Source of the DNA: Oscillospiraceae bacterium
Lineage (GTDB): Bacteria > Bacillota > Clostridia > Oscillospirales > Oscillospiraceae
Assembly (NCBI GenBank): GCA_902766215.1
Contig: CACXCV010000084.1
Location: 1-5,970, forward strand
Length of the DNA: 5,970 bases
Direction: 5' to 3'
Below the pieces are notes generated by a model, which did no database searches, had not been told where the DNA came from, and saw nothing but the letters and a program-made list of their open reading frames with translations. A program made the position numbers and the translations under genes. Within the stretch, counting starts at the first letter, position 1, and the number at the start of each line of letters is the position of its first letter. Shown here in pieces: positions 1-5,786 of the stretch.

Positions 1-387
1 CTCGGCCACCTGCCGCGCCTCCTCCGGGGTGGGGGGAGGCACGTCCAGCGCCGCGTAAATCTGCCCCTGCAGCCGCGCCTCGATGGCGGCAAAGGCCGGC
101 AGATGCCGCTTGAGCGGCCGGGTCAGGTCGCCGATATAGGCCTCGGAGGCGTCGTGCAGCAGGCACAGCAGCTGCATCCGCGCGCTCCAGCCCCGGGCCG
201 CCGCCTCGCGCTGGCAGGACAGGCAGTGCTGCGCCACCGAATAGAACAGGCGCAGGTGCCCGTTAGCCCGGCAGAGCAGGCTCAGGGCGTGGGCAATGTC
301 CTCAATGCACAGGTCCTCCGGCGCAGCAGCCGTCGGATCAAAGCGATGGCAGTGATAACTGTTGATGCGGACCAGTCCGTCCTCCAT
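1..387 (-). CDS. HD-domain phosphohydrolase, YfbR-like (C-terminus beyond window)
   Basis: Reading the minus strand from an ATG at 387 gives 129 uninterrupted codons to the left edge; the C-terminal part is missing. The N-terminus (MEDGLVRINSYHCHRFDP) is followed by IEDIAHALSLLCRANGH, then YSVAQH and LLHDASEAYIGDLTRPLK. These are the hallmarks of the YfbR-like HD family, metal-dependent phosphohydrolases that in characterised members act on (deoxy)nucleoside monophosphates. Visible metal or active-site residues are H54, H78-D79, E82 and D87, with the same HD/+3/+8 spacing as E. coli YfbR. The last metal-binding Asp should lie outside the window. The start is supported by GGAGG at 398-402, 10 bases upstream, and by a strong promoter behind it. 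An ATG at 404 is out of frame. It is probably cytosolic, as no signal or membrane segment is visible. It is divergent from the 533-937 gene. The family call is firm; the substrate is inference. Confidence 0.9.
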   Translation of the reverse strand, partial: MEDGLVRINSYHCHRFDPTAAAPEDLCIEDIAHALSLLCRANGHLRLFYSVAQHCLSCQREAAARGWSARMQLLCLLHDASEAYIGDLTRPLKRHLPAFAAIEARLQGQIYAALDVPPPTPEEARQVAE

Positions 388-430
388 TTCAAACGCGCCT
401 CCATCCTTGTCGTTTTTTGCATTGCGCTGT

Positions 431-459
431 ATCATAGCACAAAAAGGTCTGGTTGGCAA
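431..459 (-). promoter_or_regulatory. SigA-type promoter with extended -10 for the HD phosphohydrolase
   Basis: On the minus strand there is TTGCCA (459-454, 5 of 6 matches to TTGACA), a 17-base spacer, and TATGAT (436-431, 5 of 6 matches to TATAAT). A TGC directly before the -10 makes it an extended -10 element. Transcription would start near 424, giving a leader of about 37 bases with the GGAGG ribosome site at 398-402. It is one of the clearest promoters in the window. Confidence 0.75.
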
Positions 460-471
460 GGGGCTCTGTCC

Positions 472-500
472 TGAAAATCGGACATTCTTTTCGTTAGAAT
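472..500 (+). promoter_or_regulatory. Possible promoter for the 533-937 gene
   Basis: TAGAAT at 495-500 matches the -10 consensus at 5 of 6 positions, but the -35 at the ideal 17-base spacing is only TGAAAA (3 of 6). It lies back to back with the HD-gene promoter, whose -35 box is 12 bases away. It would start transcription near 507, about 26 bases before the ATG at 533. The call rests mainly on the -10 and on position. Confidence 0.35.
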
Positions 501-532
501 TGCAGCATACAACAACACGGGAGGCGCCAGCG

Positions 533-937
533 ATGTGGTATGTCATGAGTGAGCAGGAGCTGCGCCAGCCGGAGCCGCTGGAAGCGGCGCTGGTGATGGC
601 GCTGGGCTGGGGACTGGGGCTGGGAATGGGCCTGTGGGGCGCTGCAGTGCTGGCCACAGCCCTGTCCCTGTCCCTGCTGCGCGACGCGCGGCGCATGCGC
701 CGCAGCGTCCGCGCCGGGCGCGTGCGGATCTACACCGGGCTGGTGCGCTCGGTCCACGGGGCGGAGCTGACGCTCTGTCAGGGCGGGCAGCAGGTGACGC
801 TGCGCCTGCCGCAGGCCCCGGCCCTGCAGCCGGGCGACCGCTGCCGCCTGGCGCTGGAGATGGGCCGCCGGGGCGGAACGCTGCTGGCCCTGCGCCGCCA
901 GCGCTGCGCGCTGCGGCTGGTTCCCGCCCGGGGCTGA
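533..937 (+). CDS. Hypothetical membrane-anchored protein, 134 aa
   Basis: I do not recognise the family. The frame runs from ATG 533 to TGA 935-937. The start is chosen because GGGAGG at 519-524 sits 8 bases upstream; an in-frame ATG at 545 (codon 5) is an alternative. After a short polar N-terminus, residues about 18-49 are uninterrupted and hydrophobic, with glycine at every second position (G25, 27, 29, 31, 33) in GWGLGLGMGLWG. At about 32 residues this is one long membrane helix or a tight two-helix hairpin. A basic stretch (RDARRMRRSVRAGRVR, 50-65) follows, pointing to a cytoplasmic C-terminus by the positive-inside rule. Residues about 64-121 alternate in a beta-rich pattern (VRIYTGLV, AELTLC, QQVTLRLP, PGDRCRLALE), resembling a small OB- or SH3-like barrel. 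That fold guess is inference. Codon use is GC-rich like its neighbours. It stands alone, divergent from the HD gene and separated from recJ by 545 bases. Confidence 0.75.
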   Translation: MWYVMSEQELRQPEPLEAALVMALGWGLGLGMGLWGAAVLATALSLSLLRDARRMRRSVRAGRVRIYTGLVRSVHGAELTLCQGGQQVTLRLPQAPALQPGDRCRLALEMGRRGGTLLALRRQRCALRLVPARG

Positions 938-952
938 GCCGCGGCGGGCCTG

Positions 953-971
953 CCCGGTTTGCGCAGCCGGG
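953..971 (+). other. Stem-loop just downstream of the 134-aa gene
   Basis: CCCGGTT (953-959) can pair with AGCCGGG (965-971), including one G-U pair, leaving the 5-base loop TGCGC. It starts 15 bases after the stop codon at 937. No run of T follows, so it is not a standard intrinsic terminator. It could protect the 3' end of the mRNA or be chance in GC-rich DNA. Confidence 0.35.
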
Positions 972-1110
972 TCAATCGGGCCGGCATTCTCACTTCTGCG
1001 CCGGAGGGGTTGCTTTTGTTATGGCCGCCGGCGGACACGGTTTCCCGGCGAAAAATACAGCTGGAAAATGCCGGGTGGTCTTCTGGGATGCGTTGGGTCA
1101 GCACGGGTTT

Positions 1111-1139
1111 TGCACATTATGCACAGGTGTTTGCACAGG
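1111..1139. repeat. Three TGCACA direct repeats
   Basis: TGCACA occurs at 1111-1116, 1120-1125 and 1132-1137, with start-to-start distances of 9 and 12 bases. The last two copies extend to TGCACAGG. All lie in the same orientation, 40-70 bases upstream of the TTGACA element at 1181. Clustered short direct repeats upstream of a promoter are typical of regulator-binding sites, but no regulator can be named and chance is possible. Confidence 0.35.
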
Positions 1140-1180
1140 CCCGGCCGGAACTTTTTTCTGCCGGTTCGGCCATATCGCGT

Positions 1181-1209
1181 TTGACATAATCTCCGGTTTC
1201 TCCTGTTAT
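1181..1209 (+). promoter_or_regulatory. SigA-like promoter in the intergenic region
   Basis: A perfect -35 TTGACA (1181-1186) is followed after 17 bases by TGTTAT (1204-1209, 4 of 6 matches to TATAAT). Transcription would start near 1215-1216. Nothing coding follows before the terminator at 1238-1284, so it would make an RNA of only about 70 bases. Two copies of CTCCGGTTT (1191-1199 and 1211-1219) lie in the spacer and just after the -10. Confidence 0.5.
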
Positions 1210-1214
1210 GCTCC

Positions 1215-1284
1215 GGTTTTCTGTCAACCGGGTGCGCAAGTCCGGCGTCAGGGGTCATTTTTTGTCCCCGGCGCCGGGCTTTTT
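1215..1284 (+). ncRNA. Candidate short two-hairpin RNA of unknown function
   Basis: The interval between the predicted start near 1215 and the T-run at 1280-1284 would give a roughly 70-base transcript made almost entirely of two stem-loops. The first is CCGGTT (1213-1218) with AACCGG (1226-1231) around the loop TTCTGTC. Its first two bases fall at or just before the predicted start, so the start may be a little further upstream. The second is the terminator hairpin at 1238-1281. I recognise no known small RNA, riboswitch, 6S or SRP RNA signature. It could equally be a promoter followed by an unrelated terminator that insulates recJ. The existence of the RNA is inference. Confidence 0.3.
1238..1284 (+). 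terminator. Strong intrinsic (Rho-independent) terminator
   Basis: AAGTCCGGCGTC (1238-1249) pairs with GGCGCCGGGCTT (1270-1281) through 12 pairs, two of them G-U. After a single bulged A (1250), GGGG (1251-1254) pairs with CCCC (1266-1269). The loop is 1255-1265. T-run 1280-1284 partly enters the stem and leaves three unpaired T. The long GC-rich stem with a T-tail works only on the plus strand. It would end transcripts coming from 533-937 or from the 1181 promoter and separate them from recJ. Confidence 0.65.
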
Positions 1285-1383
1285 CGCTGTATTTGCCGCA
1301 AAACAGGACAAATTGCCGTTTCATGCGCAGCGCAATGCTCAAAGTGCCGGTGCTTTTCCCGGGAGGGTCGTTGAAAATTGCCG

Positions 1384-1412
1384 TTGTCATCCGCAGCCGC
1401 GTTTGTTATAAT
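1384..1412 (+). promoter_or_regulatory. Near-consensus SigA promoter of the recJ-rel-dtd operon
   Basis: TTGTCA (1384-1389, 5 of 6) and a perfect TATAAT (1407-1412) are separated by exactly 17 bases. Transcription should start near 1419, giving a leader of about 64 bases before the recJ ATG at 1483. This is the best promoter in the window and fits a housekeeping operon. A perfect inverted repeat starts directly after the -10. Confidence 0.85.
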
Positions 1413-1431
1413 AAAGGATATGGCATCCTTT
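1413..1431. repeat. Perfect inverted repeat at the recJ transcription start
   Basis: AAAGGAT (1413-1419) and ATCCTTT (1425-1431) are perfect reverse complements around ATGGC. The repeat touches the 3' end of the TATAAT box and spans the expected start site near 1419. Only its right half would be in the RNA, so a protein-binding operator is more likely than an RNA hairpin. No regulator is identified. Confidence 0.45.
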
Positions 1432-1482
1432 CGGCCTTACCGCGCGAACTTCGCAGAGATTTACATAAGAGGAGGTGCAGGC

Positions 1483-3558
1483 ATGAAATACCCCGTTTGG
1501 GACATTGGCCAGGCAGCGCCGGAGGCGGCGGCCGCGCTGCAGCAGGCAGGAATTCCCGCGCTGCTGGCGCAGATTCTGGCGGCCCGCGGGCTGGACACGC
1601 CTGCCCTGGCCAGCGCATTTCTTGGCAGCGTCCGCGCCCCCCTGCCCGACCCGATGGCGCTGGGCGGCATGGCCGCCGCCCGCGAGCGGGTGCTGCTGGC
1701 GCTGGAGCGCGGCGAACGCATCTGCGTCTTCGGCGACTATGACGTGGACGGCGTCACCGCCACGTGCCTGCTGTGTGAATATCTGCGCGGGCGCGGCGGC
1801 GACGTGGTCAGCTATATTCCCGGCCGGCTGGACGAGGGTTATGGCCTGTCCGCCCGGGCGCTGGAGCAGCTGCGCGGGCAGGGCGTCAGGCTGGTCGTCA
1901 CGGTTGACTGCGGCATCACCGCCGTGGAAGAGGCCCGGCTGTGCCGCGAACTGGGGATGGATCTGGTCATCACCGACCATCACACCTGCGGCGACACGCT
2001 GCCCGAGGCGCTGGCGGTGGTCGATCCGCACCGTCCCGGCGACGGCTATCCCTTCCGCGGTCTGGCCGGCGTGGGCGTGGCCTTCAAGCTGGCCGCCGCC
2101 ATCGAGGGCGAACAGCAGGCGCTGCTGGCCCGCTTCTGCGACCTGCTGGCGCTGGGCACTGTGGCCGACGTGATGCCCCTGCTGGGCGAAAACCGCGCCA
2201 TTGTCGCCCAGGGCGTGGCCGCGCTGCACACCCGCCCCCGGGTGGGTGTGCGCGCGCTGCTGGCCGAAAGCGGCGCCGAGCCATCAGCCATTACCGCCAC
2301 CACCATCGGCTATCTGCTGGCCCCGCGGATCAACGCCGCCGGGCGCATGGGGCAGGCGGACATTGCCCTGCGGCTGCTGCTGACCCGCGACGCCGGCGAG
2401 GCCGCCGCCCTGGCCGCGACGCTCTGCACCCTCAACCGTGAGCGGCAGAGCGTGGAGCAGGCCATCCACACCGACGCACGCCGCCAGCTGGCCGGGCAGA
2501 CGCCCGAGGTCATTGTGCTGGCCAGCGCAGACTGGCACCAGGGCGTGGTAGGGATCGTCGCCTCGCGCCTGAGCGAGGAATATGGCTGCCCTGCCTGCCT
2601 GATCTGCCTGGACGGCGAGAGCGGCAAGGCCAGCTGCCGCAGCTACGGCGGCTTTCCGCTGATCGACGCGCTGCACCGGCTCTCGCCGCTGCTGGAGCGC
2701 TATGGCGGGCACCAGCTGGCGGCCGGCTTTACCATCCGCGCCGGGCAGATCGACGCCTTCCGTCAGGCGCTGACCGAGCTGGTTCGCGGCTATCGCGCCG
2801 GCGGCGCGCCCCCGGCCTCGATCCGGTTGGACTGCCGCGTGACCGACCCGGCGCTGCTGACGCTTTCGCAGGTGGAAGCGCTGCAGGCGCTGGAGCCCTG
2901 CGGCGCCGAGTGTCCCCGCCCGATGATCTGCGTCAGCGGGCTGACAGTGGTGCAGGCCGCCGAGGTGGGCGGCGGCAAGCATCTGCGCCTGCGCCTGCGC
3001 CTGGGCGACGAGGAGCTGGGCGGCATTTTCTTCTCCACGACGGCCCTGCGGGCCGGTGTGGCCCCCGGCGACGTGATCGAAGCGGCCTGCATGCCCCAGG
3101 TCAACGAGTTTCGCGGGCTGCGCAGCGTGCAGCTGCAGCTGACCGACCTGCGCCTGATGGAGCCGGAGCGCACCGCCTGCGAGGCTGCGCGCCAGCTGTA
3201 TCAGCGCCACCGCAGCGGCGAGCCGCTGACACAGCCGGAGGCCGCGTCGCTGCTGCCGCCGCGCAGCGAGTTTGTCGCCGTGTGGCGCTATCTGAAGGGG
3301 CATTGCCAGGACGGCGTGCTGCGCGAGCAGGCCGACTGTCTCTGCCGCAAGATTGCCCGCAGCGTGGGCCAGCCCGTCAGCTTTGTGCGCACGCGGATCT
3401 GCCTGGACGTGTTTCAGGAGTGCGGCCTGCTGTCGGTGTCCCGCCGGCAGGAGCAGTATGAAATCCGCCTGAAGGACGAGCCGGCGCAGCGTGTGGACCT
3501 CAACCGCTCGCCCATCCTCCTGGCCCTGCGGCAGCGGTGCGGCGGAGAGACGGGATGA
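1483..3558 (+). CDS. recJ: Single-stranded-DNA-specific 5'-3' exonuclease RecJ, 691 aa
   Basis: RecJ degrades single-stranded DNA 5' to 3' in recombinational repair (with RecQ-type helicases) and in mismatch and base excision repair; it is cytosolic and depends on Mn/Mg. The DHH domain shows DYDVDG (85-90), VDCGI with D142, TDHH (164-167) and GTVADV with D229. RINAAGRMG (282-290) follows. The DHHA1 domain shows WHQGVVGIVASRL (351-363) and GGHQLAAG (408-415). An OB-fold-like DNA-binding segment follows from about 460, beginning LQALEPCGAECPRP, then a C-terminal extension of about 100 residues, as in many Firmicute RecJ proteins. All catalytic motifs are intact. At 691 residues it lies between E. 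coli (about 577) and B. subtilis (about 786). The start at 1483 has AGGAGG (1470-1475) 7 bases upstream and gives the usual RecJ-like N-terminus MKYPVWDI. An in-frame ATG at 1420 lies at the predicted transcription start and is less likely. It is first in the operon, 37 bases before rel. Confidence 0.95.
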   Translation: MKYPVWDIGQAAPEAAAALQQAGIPALLAQILAARGLDTPALASAFLGSVRAPLPDPMALGGMAAARERVLLALERGERICVFGDYDVDGVTATCLLCEYLRGRGGDVVSYIPGRLDEGYGLSARALEQLRGQGVRLVVTVDCGITAVEEARLCRELGMDLVITDHHTCGDTLPEALAVVDPHRPGDGYPFRGLAGVGVAFKLAAAIEGEQQALLARFCDLLALGTVADVMPLLGENRAIVAQGVAALHTRPRVGVRALLAESGAEPSAITATTIGYLLAPRINAAGRMGQADIALRLLLTRDAGEAAALAATLCTLNRERQSVEQAIHTDARRQLAGQTPEVIVLASADWHQGVVGIVASRLSEEYGCPACLICLDGESGKASCRSYGGFPLIDALHRLSPLLERYGGHQLAAGFTIRAGQIDAFRQALTELVRGYRAGGAPPASIRLDCRVTDPALLTLSQVEALQALEPCGAECPRPMICVSGLTVVQAAEVGGGKHLRLRLRLGDEELGGIFFSTTALRAGVAPGDVIEAACMPQVNEFRGLRSVQLQLTDLRLMEPERTACEAARQLYQRHRSGEPLTQPEAASLLPPRSEFVAVWRYLKGHCQDGVLREQADCLCRKIARSVGQPVSFVRTRICLDVFQECGLLSVSRRQEQYEIRLKDEPAQRVDLNRSPILLALRQRCGGETG

Positions 3559-3595
3559 ATCAAAACGTTTTTACTCAGAAAGGCAGGTGACCGGG

Positions 3596-5764
3596 ATGGA
3601 CCTGGCGCCCGAATTCTATATCAAGCTGCAGGAAGCTGTGCGCCGCCACGCGCCCAGCATGTCCATGGAGTTGCTGGAGCGCGGCTATTACTTTTCCGCG
3701 CAGAAGCACCGCGGCTCGTTCCGCAAGGACAAGGTTTCGCTGTATATCATTCATCCGCTGGCCACCGCCGCGATTGTGGCCGAGATGGGCCTGGACGACC
3801 CGGACTCCATTCTGGCCGCGCTGCTGCACGACACCATTGAGGACACCAGCTGCACCCACGAGGAGCTGGCCCGGGTGTTCAACCCCACTGTGGCCGACCT
3901 GGTAGAGGGCGTGACCAAGCTGACCCGCGTGAACTATTCCACCCACGAGGACGAGCAGATGGAGAATCTGCGCAAGATGTTCATGGCCATGAGCCGCGAC
4001 ATCCGCGTGATCCTCATCAAAATCGCCGACCGGCTGCACAACATGCGCACCATGCAGTTTCAGCCGCCGGAAAAGCAACGCACCAAGTCGCTGGAAACCA
4101 TGGAGATCTATGCGCCGCTGGCTCACCGGCTGGGCATGCAGCGCGTCAAGTGGGAGCTGGAGGACATTTCGCTGCGCTATCTCGACCCGGTGGGCTATGC
4201 CGAAATCACCCGCGAGCTGAGCGCCAAGCAGGCCTACAGCGAGGCCTTTATGTCCCACGTGCAGGAAAAGCTGGAGGAGCGCATGGCGCAGATGGGCATT
4301 CACTGCACCATCTATGGCCGCATCAAGCATATCTATTCCATCTACCGCAAGATGTACAACCAGAACAAGCAGCTCGACGAGGTGTATGATCTCTATGCCT
4401 TCCGCATCATCACCGACTCGATTGCCGACTGCTACACCGCCCTGGGGCAGGTACACGACCTGTACAACCTGATCCCCGGCCGGTTCAAGGACTATATCTC
4501 CACACCCAAGCCCAACATGTATCAGAGCCTGCACACCACCGTCATCGGCAGCGAGGGCATCCCCTTCGAGGTGCAGATCCGCACCTGGCAGATGCACCAG
4601 GTGGCCGAATACGGCGTGGCCGCCCACTGGAAGTATAAGGACGGCGTGAAAACCGGCGAGCAGGACTATGAGTGGGTGCGCCGCCTGCTGGAAAACCAGC
4701 AGGACACCGAGGCCGAGGACTTTATCAGCTCGCTGAAGGTCGACATGTTCGACGACGAGGTGTTTGTCTTCACGCCCAAGGGCAAGGTGATCAGCCTGCC
4801 CGCCGGCTCCACACCCATCGACTTTGCCTATGCCATCCACTCCGAGGTGGGTAACCGCATGGTGGGGGCCAAGGTCAACTCGCGCATTGTGGGCTTTGAC
4901 ACCCGGCTGCAGAACGGCGACATTGTCGAGGTGCTGACCTCGAACGCCGCCAAGGGACCCAGCCGCGACTGGCTGTCGCTGTGCCAGTCCAACAGCTCGC
5001 GCATCAAGATCAAGCAGTGGTTCAAGCGCGAGCGCCGGGACGAAAACATCCAGCAGGGTAAGGCCAGCTTTGAGGCCGAACTGCGCCACGCGGGCTTTAA
5101 CCCCTCGGTGCTCAGCGACCCGGAGCTGACCCAGGCGCTGCTGCAAAAGCTGTCGCAGAGCAGCATGGACGACGTCTATGCCTCCATCGGCTATGGCGGC
5201 ATCACCGCACTGAAGGCCGTAAACCGCGTACGCGACGAGCTGCAGCGCGCCACGCGCAGCATGCAGCAGCCGGAAAAGCTGCTGACCGAGATTCACACCA
5301 CCGCCCGCAAGAACGAATCGGGCATCATCGTCGAGGGGCTGGAGCACTGCATGGTCAAGTTTGCCCGCTGCTGCACGCCCGTGCCCGGCGACGACATTGT
5401 GGGCTTTATCACCAAGGGCTTTGGCGTGTCGGTGCATCGGCGCGACTGTCCCAACGCAGCCGCCGCCCGGGACAACACCGACAACCGCTGGGTGCGCGTC
5501 CACTGGGACACCGGCCGCGAGGAGCATTTCTCCACCTCGCTGGAACTGGAGGTGGACGACCGCGAGAACCTGATTCTCGACGTGGCCATGGCGCTCTCGT
5601 CGCTGAAGCTCCGCGTGTCCGAGCTGTCCGGCCGTTCGCTGGGCAACGGGCGCGGCGCCGTGTCGCTCACGTTTGAAATCCGCGACACCGGCGACCTGGA
5701 CGCGGTGCGGCGCAAGCTGCTGTCCATTCCCGGCGTGCGGCAGATCCGCCGCGGCCGGGCCTGA
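3596..5764 (+). CDS. relA: Bifunctional (p)ppGpp synthetase/hydrolase Rel (RelA/SpoT family), 722 aa
   Basis: Rel makes (p)ppGpp from ATP and GDP/GTP on starved ribosomes and also hydrolyses it, setting the stringent response. The domains are in standard order. The HD hydrolase (about 20-180) has H53, H78-D79, E82-D83 in LLHDTIEDT and D145 in ADRLHNMRT. The synthetase (about 230-370) has YDLYAFRI with D265, RFKDYIS (296-302), PKPNMYQSLH and E325 in FEVQIRT. TGS (about 388-449) starts VFVFTPKGKV. A helical region is followed by the conserved-Cys/zinc-finger-like domain (C592-C593, H614, C618), then ACT (about 649-722). The RFKD motif is the RxKD type of bifunctional enzymes, not the ExDD of synthetase-only RelA. 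Length is normal for Firmicutes, and both active sites look intact. ATG 3596 has AGGTGA 5 bases upstream and AGAAAGG slightly further away; an in-frame GTG at 3587 would add three residues. It lies 37 bases after recJ and 22 before dtd, so cotranscription is likely. Confidence 0.96.
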   Translation: MDLAPEFYIKLQEAVRRHAPSMSMELLERGYYFSAQKHRGSFRKDKVSLYIIHPLATAAIVAEMGLDDPDSILAALLHDTIEDTSCTHEELARVFNPTVADLVEGVTKLTRVNYSTHEDEQMENLRKMFMAMSRDIRVILIKIADRLHNMRTMQFQPPEKQRTKSLETMEIYAPLAHRLGMQRVKWELEDISLRYLDPVGYAEITRELSAKQAYSEAFMSHVQEKLEERMAQMGIHCTIYGRIKHIYSIYRKMYNQNKQLDEVYDLYAFRIITDSIADCYTALGQVHDLYNLIPGRFKDYISTPKPNMYQSLHTTVIGSEGIPFEVQIRTWQMHQVAEYGVAAHWKYKDGVKTGEQDYEWVRRLLENQQDTEAEDFISSLKVDMFDDEVFVFTPKGKVISLPAGSTPIDFAYAIHSEVGNRMVGAKVNSRIVGFDTRLQNGDIVEVLTSNAAKGPSRDWLSLCQSNSSRIKIKQWFKRERRDENIQQGKASFEAELRHAGFNPSVLSDPELTQALLQKLSQSSMDDVYASIGYGGITALKAVNRVRDELQRATRSMQQPEKLLTEIHTTARKNESGIIVEGLEHCMVKFARCCTPVPGDDIVGFITKGFGVSVHRRDCPNAAAARDNTDNRWVRVHWDTGREEHFSTSLELEVDDRENLILDVAMALSSLKLRVSELSGRSLGNGRGAVSLTFEIRDTGDLDAVRRKLLSIPGVRQIRRGRA

Positions 5765-5786
5765 ATCAGAAGGGAGGGCGCATGGA

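Larger units (their letters stand above)
938..1482. other. 545-base intergenic region without a convincing gene
   Basis: No reading frame here has a ribosome binding site, recognisable protein motifs or the GC-rich codon pattern of the neighbours. Short frames at 959-1189 and 1208-1411 (plus) and 1019-1390 (minus) look like chance. The plus strand shows T-runs next to GC boxes, unlike the smooth GC-rich coding DNA around it. Structure I can support inside it: a hairpin at 953-971, TGCACA repeats at 1111-1139, a promoter-like element at 1181-1209, hairpins at 1213-1231 and 1238-1281 with a T-run, and the recJ promoter at 1384-1412. Of 938-1110 I can say nothing further, apart from a wide inverted repeat CCCGGC/GCCGGG (1044-1049 and 1070-1075). 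Confidence 0.7.

Noticed and set aside
1044..1075. Inverted repeat CCCGGC/GCCGGG around a 20-base AT-rich loop
   Set aside because: The large loop and lack of a T-run make a terminator unlikely on either strand. CCGG-type boxes are so frequent here that a 6-bp match is not significant by itself.
1142..1171. Imperfect hairpin GGCC-g-GAAC / GTTCGGCC with T-run in the loop, considered as a terminator
   Set aside because: The six T lie inside the loop and not after the stem, and no T-run follows 1171, so it does not fit an intrinsic terminator. The stem is bulged and GC-box composition makes such pairings common here.
1019..1390. Minus-strand open frame of 123 codons covering much of the intergenic region
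   Set aside because: There is no ribosome binding site before the ATG at 1390. The product is a K/R/P-rich mix without hydrophobic core or motif, and it overlaps both promoters and the terminator.
1208..1411. Plus-strand open frame of 67 codons in the intergenic region
   Set aside because: Its ATG lies in the -10 region of the 1181 promoter, upstream of the predicted start, with no ribosome site. The frame then runs through the terminator hairpin.
1387..2229. Open frame of 280 codons on the minus strand opposite recJ
   Set aside because: It is antisense to the RecJ catalytic motifs, its product is low in complexity (Q, A, G, R rich), and it would have to start within recJ without a clear ribosome site.
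3575..5527. Long open frame (650 codons) on the minus strand opposite rel
   Set aside because: It is fully antisense to a protein with every Rel domain intact. Its translation is repetitive in H, V, G, L, Q and A with no recognisable motif. Long antisense frames are expected in GC-rich genes.
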